From Pseudofrancisella aestuarii (lineage in GTDB: Bacteria > Pseudomonadota > Gammaproteobacteria > Francisellales > Francisellaceae): a stretch of 64,000 bases of DNA. The stretch is from positions 248,001-312,000 of the forward strand of contig NZ_QLIS02000001.1 of the NCBI RefSeq assembly GCF_003574475.2, read 5' to 3'. Below the pieces are notes generated by a model. The model worked only from the letters and a program-made list of their open reading frames with translations. It ran no database searches and had not been told where the DNA came from. The position numbers were made by a program, and so were the translations under genes. Below, in pieces: positions 19,981-27,596 of this stretch (positions are counted from its first letter, which is position 1; each line of letters begins with the position of its first letter).

Positions 19981-20316
19981 ATGAAACATTATGAAGTTGT
20001 AATTATGATTCATCCAGATCAATCTGATCAATTAGAAGCTATGCTTACTAAATATCGTCAGATAATAGAAGAAAAGGGTGGAAAAATCCATAGATTAGAA
20101 GATTGGGGGCGTCGTCAATTAGCGTATCCTATAGAAAAGCTTCACAAAGCACACTATATTTTAATGAATATAGAATGTTCTGCTGATTCTTTAAATAAAT
20201 TGCAAGAATCTTTAAGATATAACGATGCAATTCTTCGTCGCTTAGTTATTGCTACACCTGAAGCTATAACTGAGCCATCTATTATGATGGATGCTAATAA
20301 GAAAGAAGTAATCTAA
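19981..20316 (+). CDS. rpsF: 30S ribosomal protein S6
   Basis: A 111-residue S6: [15 protein letters not shown] start, [20 protein letters not shown] in the middle and the conserved [10 protein letters not shown]. It binds S18 and the 16S rRNA central domain. First gene of rpsF-rpsR-rplI; strong AAGGAG ribosome site. The acidic C-terminal tail is short. No priB lies between rpsF and rpsR, in contrast to E. coli. Confidence 0.98.
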   Translation: MKHYEVVIMIHPDQSDQLEAMLTKYRQIIEEKGGKIHRLEDWGRRQLAYPIEKLHKAHYILMNIECSADSLNKLQESLRYNDAILRRLVIATPEAITEPSIMMDANKKEVI

Positions 20317-20333
20317 TTAGATAGGAGAAGAAC

Positions 20334-20552
20334 ATGAGTCGTCGTAAAGTTTGCCGTTTTAAAGTAGAAGGCGTAAAAGAAATTGATTACAAAGATATCA
20401 ATACTCTAAAAGGGTATGTAACTGAAACAGGTAAAATTGTTCCAAGTCGTGTAACAGGAACATCTGCTAAATATCAAAGACAATTATCTACAGCTATTAA
20501 AAGAGCAAGATTTTTAGCTTTATTACCATATTGTGACCGTCACTTTAATTAA
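20334..20552 (+). CDS. rpsR: 30S ribosomal protein S18
   Basis: A 72-residue S18 with the conserved [34 protein letters not shown] and [14 protein letters not shown] blocks. Assembles with S6 on 16S rRNA. Located 17 bases after rpsF and 17 bases before rplI with an AGGAG-type ribosome site. Confidence 0.98.
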   Translation: MSRRKVCRFKVEGVKEIDYKDINTLKGYVTETGKIVPSRVTGTSAKYQRQLSTAIKRARFLALLPYCDRHFN

Positions 20553-20569
20553 TACTGGAGGTTAATACT

Positions 20570-21025
20570 ATGAGAATTATTTTAAAAGAAAGAGTAGAGA
20601 ACCTTGGTGTTTTAGGTGACATAGTTAATGTTAAACCAGGCTATGCTAGAAACTTCCTTATTCCTTTTGGAAAGGCTGTTCAAGCAACTGACTCAAATGT
20701 TGTTGCTTTTGAAAAACAAAAAGTTGAGTTAGAAAAAGCTGAACAAGCGAGATTTGAAGTAGCTCAAACTATTGCAGAAGCAATTAAAGAAAAGCAATAT
20801 GACATAGCAGCTCAAGCTGGTGAAGGCGGTAAGCTTTTTGGATCAGTAGGTACAAAAGAAGTTGCTGATGCTATAGCTGCTGCAAGTGGACATGAAATAG
20901 AAAAGAGCCATGTTCGTATGCCAGAGGGTGTTATTAGAAGTATAGGTGAGTATGAGTTATCTATTCATTTATATACAGACTTAGATGTTGTTGTTAAGGT
21001 TAATGTTGTAGCTGCTGCTGAGTAG
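20570..21025 (+). CDS. rplI: 50S ribosomal protein L9
   Basis: A 151-residue L9: N-terminal domain [36 protein letters not shown], a long charged connecting helix (about 45-75), and the C-terminal domain with [16 protein letters not shown]. Third gene of the operon. It is followed by a terminator-like hairpin before dnaB. Confidence 0.98.
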   Translation: MRIILKERVENLGVLGDIVNVKPGYARNFLIPFGKAVQATDSNVVAFEKQKVELEKAEQARFEVAQTIAEAIKEKQYDIAAQAGEGGKLFGSVGTKEVADAIAAASGHEIEKSHVRMPEGVIRSIGEYELSIHLYTDLDVVVKVNVVAAAE

Positions 21026-21039
21026 TTTATAATATAGAA

Positions 21040-21078
21040 CTAACACATAGAATCTAAACAATTAAAACCATGTGTTAG
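21040..21078 (+). promoter_or_regulatory. antiterminator-type hairpin overlapping the rplI terminator
   Basis: CTAACACAT (21040-21048) is exactly complementary to ATGTGTTAG (21070-21078), a 9-bp stem closing a 21-base loop. Its 3' arm uses bases 21070-21072 of the terminator's 5' arm and the whole of the terminator loop, so the two structures cannot fully form together. This is the geometry of an attenuator. Whether it regulates anything is unknown. Confidence 0.5.
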
Positions 21079-21090
21079 CATGGTTTTTTT
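21064..21090 (+). terminator. rho-independent terminator between rplI and dnaB
   Basis: AAAACCATG (21064-21072) pairs with CATGGTTTT (21079-21087) around a 6-base loop, and the T-run continues to 21090. The 9-bp stem followed by seven Ts in a row (21084-21090) is a textbook intrinsic terminator for the rpsF-rpsR-rplI message. Transcription into dnaB would need read-through or a separate promoter. Confidence 0.7.
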
Positions 21091-21116
21091 GTATTATAAA
21101 TAAAGGTTTTCATAAA

Positions 21117-22511
21117 ATGTCTGTTAATACTCAGTTTAAAGTAGCTGAAACAACTTATTCTTTAGATGCTGAAAGAGCAGTTCTTGGAAATATTCTTTTA
21201 TATAATCAAAATATCGAGCATATAGTAGATACATTATTAATTGATGATTTTTTTGATAATAGACATAAACTTATTTATAAAAAAATATGCGAATTAAATG
21301 AGCAAAATACTCCTTTTGATATCGTTATTTTAAGTGAATATTTAGCTACAGAAGGTGAATTGAATAATGCTGGCGGTGAGTCTTATATTATTGATTTAAT
21401 TGCTAATACTCCTTCAATATCTAATATAAGAGCCTATGCTGATATTATTAAAGATAAAGCTAAATTAAGAAGCTTACAGAATAGTGTTAATGATATTATT
21501 CAGAAAATTTATTCTGCAGATTCGAAAAACCCTGATGAAGTTATTGATTATGCAGAAAGCCGAATTTTAGATGTATCAAAAGAAAGAGATATTACTTCTA
21601 AAGGACCTACTTCAGTTAAAGAAGTTATACCTAGACTTGTAGATAGAATGAGTGCGATAGTTGACTCAGGTACTGGTCTTACTGGTGTTTCTACTGGTTT
21701 TATTGATTTGGATGAGAAAACCTCAGGGTTACAAAAAGCTAATTTATGTGTTATTGCTGGTAGACCATCAATGGGAAAAACAGTCTTGGGAATTAATATT
21801 GCTGAAAATGTTGCAAAGAGTTCAGATAAACCTGTATTAGTTTTTAGCTTAGAAATGCCCTCTGAAGATATTGTAACAAGAATTTTAGCATCTATGTCTC
21901 GAGTTGAAATGAATCTTCTTAGGGAATGTAATCGCTTAAATGATTCACACTGGATAAAAATTACATCTTCTATGAAAATGCTTAGTGAGATGAACCTATA
22001 TATAGATGATACATCTACTTTGACGCCTGCTGAGATGCGTTCAAGAGCTAGAAGGCTTTATAATGAGCATGGAGGATTATCACTTATTCTTATTGATTAT
22101 CTTCAACTAATGAAAATTCCTGGTTATGAAAGCAATAGAACTTTAGAAGTTTCAGAAATCTCAAGATCGTTAAAAGCATTAGCTAAAGAATTAAATGTTC
22201 CTGTAATTGCCTTATCACAACTTAATAGAGCAGTAGATGATAGAAAAGATAAAAGACCTATGATGTCAGATTTAAGAGAATCAGGAGCTATTGAACAAGA
22301 TGCTGATGTAATTATGTTTATATATCGTGATGAAGTTTATAATAAAGAAAAAGAAGAAGTTAAAAATCTTGGTGAAATTATTATAGGTAAGCAGAGAAAT
22401 GGACCTATAGGAACAGTTCATGTTAGATTTGATGGTCAATATGCAAGATTTGCAAATTTAACTAATGAAAATGATTATATTGTACCTGGAGATATTGGGT
22501 ACAATGAATAA
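21117..22511 (+). CDS. dnaB: replicative DNA helicase
   Basis: A 464-residue DnaB hexameric helicase unwinding DNA 5'-3' at the fork. N-terminal DnaG-interaction domain (about 15-120, SLDAERAVLGNILL), linker, and RecA-like domain with Walker A AGRPSMGKTVLG (about residue 215) and the later LILIDYLQLM and RESGAIEQDADVIMFIYR. I use the ATG at 21117: an in-frame GTG at 21072 lies inside the terminator hairpin and would add a hydrophobic 15-residue tail not found in DnaB. Confidence 0.96.
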   Translation: MSVNTQFKVAETTYSLDAERAVLGNILLYNQNIEHIVDTLLIDDFFDNRHKLIYKKICELNEQNTPFDIVILSEYLATEGELNNAGGESYIIDLIANTPSISNIRAYADIIKDKAKLRSLQNSVNDIIQKIYSADSKNPDEVIDYAESRILDVSKERDITSKGPTSVKEVIPRLVDRMSAIVDSGTGLTGVSTGFIDLDEKTSGLQKANLCVIAGRPSMGKTVLGINIAENVAKSSDKPVLVFSLEMPSEDIVTRILASMSRVEMNLLRECNRLNDSHWIKITSSMKMLSEMNLYIDDTSTLTPAEMRSRARRLYNEHGGLSLILIDYLQLMKIPGYESNRTLEVSEISRSLKALAKELNVPVIALSQLNRAVDDRKDKRPMMSDLRESGAIEQDADVIMFIYRDEVYNKEKEEVKNLGEIIIGKQRNGPIGTVHVRFDGQYARFANLTNENDYIVPGDIGYNE

Positions 22512-22520
22512 GGTGAATAT

Positions 22521-23633
22521 ATGTCACAAGATAAAGTAAATTTACTTGGTTTAAATCAAAAACAAATTGAAGAATTTTTTTTATCTATTGGTGAAAAAAA
22601 ATTTCATGCTAGACAAGTTTTTAAATGGATACATAAAAAAGGAATCATAGATTTAGATTCCATGACAGATCTTGGAAAAAATTTAAGAACAAAATTAAAA
22701 GAAGTTTCAGAAATTACAATTCCTAAAGTTTTATTTAGTAAAGCCTCTAAAGATGGTACTCATAAGTGGCTTATTGATATTGGAGGAAGTGCTGTTGAAA
22801 CAGTTTTTATACCCGAAGAAGGTCGAGGAACTTTATGCGTGTCTTCACAAGTTGGATGTACTTTAAACTGTAGCTTTTGTTCTACTGCAAAACAAGGGTT
22901 TTATAGAAATTTGACATCTGCAGAAGTGATTTCTCAACTTTGGATAGCTGCTAGAACTTTATCAAAAAATAATGGAGAACATGATTTTACAGTTACAAAT
23001 ATTGTAATGATGGGAATGGGTGAACCATTAATGAATTTTGACAATGTAGTTCCAGCAATGGATATTATGATGGATGATTTAGCTTATGGATTATCTAGAA
23101 GAAAAGTAACTTTAAGTACATCTGGAGTTGTTCCTAGAATATATGACTTATTAGAACAATCAGGAGTTTCTTTAGCGGTTTCTTTACATGCACCAATTGA
23201 TGAGCTTAGAAATGAAATAGTGCCAATAAATAAGAAGTATAATATAGAATCCCTGCTTGAAGCTTGTAAACTTTATGCAGAAAAGGGTCCACATAAGCAT
23301 ATAACCTTTGAATATACTTTGATGGAAGGTATAAATGATGATCTTGACATGGCTAATAAGCTAGCAAGCTTATTAAAAGATAAAAATGTTCCTAGTAAAA
23401 TAAATCTTATTCCTTTTAATCCTTATCCAGGAACTATTTATAAAAAGCCTAGTAATAATAGAATTCATAGATTTAAAGAGTTTTTACAAAAAGAAGGATT
23501 TGTTACTACTATTCGTAAAACAAGAGGTGATGATATTGATGCAGCATGTGGCCAACTTGCTGGTAATGTAATGGATAAAACCAAAAGAAAAGAAAGATAT
23601 TTGAAAAAATTAGGAGAAAATAATGAGATATAA
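22521..23633 (+). CDS. rlmN: dual-specificity 23S rRNA/tRNA (adenine-C2) methyltransferase
   Basis: A 370-residue radical SAM enzyme methylating A2503 of 23S rRNA and A37 of certain tRNAs. Radical SAM cysteines are C113, C117 and C120 ([16 protein letters not shown]); [12 protein letters not shown] and the C-terminal [13 protein letters not shown] with the methyl-carrying cysteine are present. Its end overlaps the TPR gene start by 11 bases, reproducing the rlmN-pilF gene order of many gammaproteobacteria. Confidence 0.97.
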   Translation: MSQDKVNLLGLNQKQIEEFFLSIGEKKFHARQVFKWIHKKGIIDLDSMTDLGKNLRTKLKEVSEITIPKVLFSKASKDGTHKWLIDIGGSAVETVFIPEEGRGTLCVSSQVGCTLNCSFCSTAKQGFYRNLTSAEVISQLWIAARTLSKNNGEHDFTVTNIVMMGMGEPLMNFDNVVPAMDIMMDDLAYGLSRRKVTLSTSGVVPRIYDLLEQSGVSLAVSLHAPIDELRNEIVPINKKYNIESLLEACKLYAEKGPHKHITFEYTLMEGINDDLDMANKLASLLKDKNVPSKINLIPFNPYPGTIYKKPSNNRIHRFKEFLQKEGFVTTIRKTRGDDIDAACGQLAGNVMDKTKRKERYLKKLGENNEI

Positions 23634-24501
23634 ATTAGTTTTACTAATAATCTTTTTATCTACATTTTTTACTTGTTCTTATGCGGCTGATACAAATGCA
23701 AATGCAAACTCTAATGGACAATCTAAAAGTCCAAATCAAAGTCAAAACCAAACCTCATTTACTTTAAATAAAGGTAGTCTAAGAGATAATCTTAATTATA
23801 AAGAAGCTACTAAAATAAATGCTGAATTAGCTATTCTTTATACAAGCAATAATCTTTTAGATAGGGCGAAAGCTAAGTTGATTAAAGCTCAAGATTTAGC
23901 TAAAGAACATGGATATGATTTAGCTATAGTAGATTATGCTGCAGGATTTTATTATCAAGCTATAGGTTCAAATTCTAGAGCTGAAGATAAATATAAAGAA
24001 GCTATAAGTGACCATAAGAATGATTATGAGGCAATAAATTTTTATGCTCAATTTTTATGTGCTTCAAAAGATGAATATTCTAAAGCAATAAAATTATTTG
24101 AAGAATCTCTGACACTTCGAACAAATAATAATATGGCTCAGACATTATATCTATATGCTGAATGTTTAAATAAAGAAGGTAAAAAACAAGATGCAATTGA
24201 AAAAATGATTAGAGCAACTAAATTTAATCAAGATTATGGTATTGCTAAATTAAGATTAGCAGAATTGTATTTTGATGAAAAAGACTATAAAAACGCATAC
24301 AAAACATTATATGCAATGAAAAATAATAAAGAGTTTTTTATTAATCGTAGAGTCTTACAATTAAGACTTAAATTAGCAGAAATAATGGATAATAAAAATG
24401 AGGCTGCTATTGTTAGATTAATTATTTCATCTAAGGATGATAATGATGATGACAATATGATAGATTTCTATTTACCATCATCTGCAGATATGGAGTTATA
24501 A
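23623..24501 (+). CDS. TPR-repeat type IV pilus biogenesis protein, PilF/PilW-like
   Basis: A 292-residue exported protein. The N-terminal hydrophobic segment (residues 4-20) contains TCSYAAD: cysteine at about 18 could be a lipobox (FFTC) or the segment may be an ordinary signal peptide cut after A21. A low-complexity Asn/Ser/Gln stretch follows (25-48), then about five TPR units (65-265) such as [24 protein letters not shown]-type helices. Position directly after rlmN is the classic place for pilF/pilW, which assembles the PilQ secretin. Divergent in sequence, so function rests mainly on synteny and TPRs. Confidence 0.72.
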   Translation: MRYKLVLLIIFLSTFFTCSYAADTNANANSNGQSKSPNQSQNQTSFTLNKGSLRDNLNYKEATKINAELAILYTSNNLLDRAKAKLIKAQDLAKEHGYDLAIVDYAAGFYYQAIGSNSRAEDKYKEAISDHKNDYEAINFYAQFLCASKDEYSKAIKLFEESLTLRTNNNMAQTLYLYAECLNKEGKKQDAIEKMIRATKFNQDYGIAKLRLAELYFDEKDYKNAYKTLYAMKNNKEFFINRRVLQLRLKLAEIMDNKNEAAIVRLIISSKDDNDDDNMIDFYLPSSADMEL

Positions 24502-25308
24502 GTGGTAAAAGATATGAATAAAAATAATGAAGAGCGCCTACAAAAAATATTAGCTAAATATGGACTTGGCTCTAGAAGAAAGGTTGAAGAATATATAGCA
24601 GAAGGGCGAGTTCGAGTTAATGGTAAAGTTGCTGCTCTAGGAGATAAAGCTTCTGATAATGATAAGATAAGTTTTGATGGTAAGGCTTTACATCTTTATG
24701 GAACACCTATGACACGACCTAGGGTTGTTTTATACCATAAAAGAGAAGGCGAAGTTTGCACGCGAAATGATGAAAAAGATAGGAAAACAGTTTTTGATTC
24801 ATTGCCTAAACTTTCTAAATCTAACTGGATTATGATAGGAAGATTAGATATTAGTACCACAGGTCTTTTACTTTTTACTACTGATGGTGACTTAGCAAAT
24901 AGATTGATGCATCCATCTTATGAAATTGAGAGAGAATATGCAGTAAGAGTTTTTGGAGAGCAACTTTCTCAAGAAAACTTGAATAAATTAAGAGCTGGTA
25001 TCATGCTAGATGATGGTTTAGCTAAATTTAATAGTATAAGATTTTCTGGGGGAGAAGGTGCTAATATTTGGTATTATGTGACCTTATCAGAAGGTAGAAA
25101 TAGAGAAGTAAGAAGAATGTTTGATGCTTTAGGTGTTACTGTAAGTAGACTTACACGAGTTAGGTTTGGTGACATTGTATTACCTAGGTTTTTATCTAGA
25201 GGAAAAACTTTAGAATTAGAGCCTGATGAAGTTAATAGATTAAGAAAATCTGTAAAACTTTCAGCATTTAAATATCCTAAAAATTTATTAGATAAGTTTA
25301 AAAGGTAA
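24502..25308 (+). CDS. rluB: 23S rRNA pseudouridine synthase, RluB/RsuA family
   Basis: A 268-residue protein. S4 RNA-binding domain at about 10-65 (ERLQKILAKYGLGSRRKVEEYI), then the catalytic domain with the Asp motif GRLDISTTGLLLFTTDGDL (around residue 115) and GRNREVRRMFDALG. RluB modifies U2605 in 23S rRNA; length and the S4 domain fit RluB better than RsuA. Start: GTG immediately after the pilF-like stop with GGAG six bases upstream; an ATG 12 bases further (24514) is an alternative. The basic C-terminal extension of E. coli RluB is missing. Confidence 0.85.
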   Translation: MVKDMNKNNEERLQKILAKYGLGSRRKVEEYIAEGRVRVNGKVAALGDKASDNDKISFDGKALHLYGTPMTRPRVVLYHKREGEVCTRNDEKDRKTVFDSLPKLSKSNWIMIGRLDISTTGLLLFTTDGDLANRLMHPSYEIEREYAVRVFGEQLSQENLNKLRAGIMLDDGLAKFNSIRFSGGEGANIWYYVTLSEGRNREVRRMFDALGVTVSRLTRVRFGDIVLPRFLSRGKTLELEPDEVNRLRKSVKLSAFKYPKNLLDKFKR

Positions 25309-25314
25309 TACTAG

Positions 25315-25722
25315 ATGTCTTTTGATAAAGAATTTAGCGAAATTCTAGGACTAACTCTATGGGAATTGAAACCTAGCTTTAAAACAGCTGAAGAAAAATT
25401 ACCTATAAAAAAAGTAGATATAAAACCTGATGAAATAAAGCTAATATTTTCTAATAGTTTAGAATCTAATAAAAATATTAATTTATTTATTTCTAATCAA
25501 GATCATTTAAGTTTTTTTAAATCTATTTCATTTAGTTTGTTCTTTAATTCAAAAGTAAATATCTATCATTATAATAGTGACTTAACTCAAAATACATTAG
25601 AAAATTCTATAAATATATATGATAAAGATATATTAAAAGATTTTTCAAATATTAATTCTTCTATAAATAAAAAATATATTTTTAGCAAACTTTATGAATC
25701 TTCAGACTTCACTTCTAAATGA
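25315..25722 (+). CDS. probable divergent DNA polymerase III psi subunit (HolD-like)
   Basis: A 135-residue protein with no strong motif. Three things point to HolD: it directly precedes rimI and overlaps it, as holD does in enteric bacteria; its length is close to the 137 residues of E. coli psi; and its N-terminus SEILGLTLWELKPSF resembles the HolD start (LGI-x-x-W-x-L-R). HolD links the clamp loader to SSB via HolC. The remainder is AT-rich, low in conserved residues and could equally be an unrelated lineage-specific protein, so this is inference from context plus a short similarity. Confidence 0.5.
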   Translation: MSFDKEFSEILGLTLWELKPSFKTAEEKLPIKKVDIKPDEIKLIFSNSLESNKNINLFISNQDHLSFFKSISFSLFFNSKVNIYHYNSDLTQNTLENSINIYDKDILKDFSNINSSINKKYIFSKLYESSDFTSK

Positions 25723-26152
25723 AATTTATTATGAGAATACTCTTAATTTAATTAGAAAATCTAATCATGATTTTTCTTGGTCAGATAAACTAATATATGA
25801 AACTTTTAAAAATAAAAATAATATTATTTTTGGATTATTTAATGATAAAAATTTAATAGGAGTATCTCTTTACTTATTTACTTTAGATGAAGCAGAGCTC
25901 TTATATATAACCTTGAGTAAAGATTTTAGAAATAAGGGATTAGCTTACTATCTATTAGAAGATAATATAAAAATTTTGAGACAAAAAAGTATCAAATCTA
26001 TATTTTTAGAAGTAGATATAACGAATTTATTTGCTATTAAATTATATGAAAAACTTAATTTTAAAAATATTTCTATAAGAAAAAACTACTACAAGTATCC
26101 TAATGGTAAAACTAGTGATGCCTTAATATATCAATTAAGAATTGAAGATTAA
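25694..26152 (+). CDS. rimI: GNAT acetyltransferase, RimI-like
   Basis: A 152-residue GNAT-fold protein. The acetyl-CoA-binding block is LLYITLSKDFRNKGLAYYLLEDN (about 75-97, the R-x-x-G-x-A-type loop RNKGLAYYL) followed by LEVDITNLFAIKLYEKLNFKNISIRKNYY, typical of RimI with its Tyr-rich end. RimI acetylates the N-terminal Ala of ribosomal protein S18. It overlaps the preceding HolD-like gene by 29 bases. Confidence 0.75.
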   Translation: MNLQTSLLNEIYYENTLNLIRKSNHDFSWSDKLIYETFKNKNNIIFGLFNDKNLIGVSLYLFTLDEAELLYITLSKDFRNKGLAYYLLEDNIKILRQKSIKSIFLEVDITNLFAIKLYEKLNFKNISIRKNYYKYPNGKTSDALIYQLRIED

Positions 26153-26168
26153 TATATTAACCTATAAT
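26142..26168 (+). promoter_or_regulatory. promoter of the TPP-riboswitch transcript
   Basis: A perfect TATAAT (26163-26168) with TTGAAG (26142-26147) 15 bases upstream, inside the end of rimI. A start near 26175 would place the riboswitch at the very 5' end of the message, as expected. The spacing is short, so the -35 is less certain than the -10. Confidence 0.5.
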
Positions 26169-26180
26169 ATTCTATATAGA

Positions 26181-26267
26181 AGACAGCGGGGGAGCTTTAG
26201 CTGAGATAGTTTTATGACTAGACCCTTTGTACCTGATCTAATTAATATTAGCGTAGGGAGTTTGTTT
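26181..26267 (+). ncRNA. TPP riboswitch (THI box)
   Basis: The conserved THI-box elements occur in order and spacing: GCGGGGGAGC (26186-26195), GCTGAGA (26200-26206), CCCTTTG (26223-26229), ACCTGATCT (26231-26239), TAAT-type segment, and GCGTAGGGA (26251-26259). The P3 stem is minimal (AGC with GCT around a short loop). A weak P1 can form between AGACA (26181-26185) and TGTTT (26263-26267). About 65 bases separate it from the PQ-loop gene start; an AGGA ribosome site sits at 26322-26325. No strong terminator stem with a T-run is visible, so control of translation initiation is more likely than termination. Thiamine pyrophosphate binding would switch the downstream pair off. Confidence 0.93.
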
Positions 26268-26331
26268 GATTTTAAATCTATCATTCAAAACTTTCTATTA
26301 TTTATAAACTTAATAAATAGTAGGACCTCTT

Positions 26332-26961
26332 ATGGAAACAATAGGAAATATAACTTTAAATATATCATTTATACTTTATTTAGTTCTTTTTTTACCACAG
26401 ACTATTCATAATCAATTTAAACATACTACAACAGAAATAAGTTTATGGACTCATAGCTTAATGATAATAGCTAACTCTTTAGATTTAATTTATGCTGTTG
26501 GATTTAATATGCCATGGCAATATATAACAGTAAGTGTAGTTTTATTAACATTTTTAACAATTCAGCAACTTCAAATTCTAAATGATAAATTATCAAATAA
26601 AATCTTTTTACATAGCTTTTTTATATTTTCATTTTTATTAATTGCTATTTATTTTGCTCTTAATAATATTTTTACAGATAGTAATTTATTAATTTTTGGT
26701 TCATTAAGTAATATTATTTATAATGTATATTGGTTTCCTCAGATATGGAAAAACTTTAGAACAAAACAAGCAGAAGGCTTTAGTATAATTTATTTATATT
26801 TATCAATAATAACTTGCAGTTGCGATATAGTAAGTGGCTTAACTTTAAATTGGCCTATACCAACAATAATTGGAAGTTTGTTTCTACTTTTTTTAATTGG
26901 TATTCAAATTTTTCAATATTTATTTTATAAAAAAGAAAATTACAAAGTTCTCTTGGTATAA
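26332..26961 (+). CDS. PQ-loop repeat membrane protein under TPP riboswitch; candidate thiamine transporter
   Basis: A 209-residue protein with about seven hydrophobic helices and two PQ-loop repeats: LFLPQTIHNQFKHTTTEIS (about 21-39) and YWFPQIWKNFRTKQAEGFS (about 137-155). The fold is that of SWEET/PQ-loop small-solute transporters. Because it is the first gene after a TPP riboswitch, its substrate is inferred to be thiamine or a precursor. No thi biosynthesis gene lies in the window. The HXXEE membrane protein follows after 3 bases. The family itself is known, but the thiamine role is my inference. Confidence 0.75.
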   Translation: METIGNITLNISFILYLVLFLPQTIHNQFKHTTTEISLWTHSLMIIANSLDLIYAVGFNMPWQYITVSVVLLTFLTIQQLQILNDKLSNKIFLHSFFIFSFLLIAIYFALNNIFTDSNLLIFGSLSNIIYNVYWFPQIWKNFRTKQAEGFSIIYLYLSIITCSCDIVSGLTLNWPIPTIIGSLFLLFLIGIQIFQYLFYKKENYKVLLV

Positions 26962-26964
26962 ATT

Positions 26965-27570
26965 ATGCTAGAATCAAAAAGTAATAATTTAAAAGAAAAA
27001 ACTATAATGATATATTTTTTAGCTAAAAACCAAAATTGGGCAAAAGCTGCTCCATGGTTGGGAATAGTCTCACTTTTTTTATTATTTTTAAACTTTTCTG
27101 TTTCAGATCCTCATCTCTGGGCATTAATAAATATACCATTATACTTTTTTCATCAAACTGAAGAGCATTATATTCCTGGTGGTTTTAAATCCTTTATGAA
27201 TGAAAAAGTTTTAAAATCTATTGATGGGAAAGAAACCTTAACAGATGTGAAGATTTTTTGGATTAATATAATAATGGTTTGGTTAGCATTTGCTATTTTT
27301 GGAACATTAAGCTTTATTAATCTCGGTTTTGGATTACTAATTATTATTTTTAGTATTATGAACTGCCTAACTCATATTCACGAGGGAATTAAATTAAAAG
27401 CTTGGAATCCTGGATTAGTTATGGCAAGTATACAGTTTGTGATATCTATTTTTGCAGCAATATATGTTTCTATGCATGGACTTGATAATGTACTAGCATG
27501 GTGGATAGGAACTATAATTTTTTCAATTTTAGCTCATGTTTTATTATTTAAACTAGTCATGAGTAAATAG
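26965..27570 (+). CDS. HXXEE-domain membrane protein co-transcribed with PQ-loop protein
   Basis: A 201-residue membrane protein with about six helices. The diagnostic HXXEE motif is FHQTEEHYIPGGF (about 63-75), and a second histidine/acid cluster CLTHIHEGIKLKAW is at about 134-147. HXXEE proteins have no assigned function known to me. The clustered His and Glu residues inside membrane segments could form a metal or catalytic site, so an enzyme (for example modifying a thiamine precursor) is as possible as a transporter subunit. Downstream of the TPP riboswitch, 3 bases after the PQ-loop gene. An internal ATG at 27007 is an alternative start. Confidence 0.7.
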   Translation: MLESKSNNLKEKTIMIYFLAKNQNWAKAAPWLGIVSLFLLFLNFSVSDPHLWALINIPLYFFHQTEEHYIPGGFKSFMNEKVLKSIDGKETLTDVKIFWINIIMVWLAFAIFGTLSFINLGFGLLIIIFSIMNCLTHIHEGIKLKAWNPGLVMASIQFVISIFAAIYVSMHGLDNVLAWWIGTIIFSILAHVLLFKLVMSK

Positions 27571-27596
27571 TTAATATAAATATAGGAAACTTTAAG

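Noticed and set aside
21072-21116. GTG start that would extend DnaB by 15 residues
   Set aside because: It lies inside the rplI terminator hairpin; the added residues are hydrophobic and not part of DnaB. The ATG at 21117 begins the conserved sequence.
26214-26411. Open frame of 65 codons across the riboswitch and the PQ-loop start
   Set aside because: It overlaps the conserved THI-box bases and the PQ-loop coding region in another frame, has no ribosome site, and encodes nothing recognisable.
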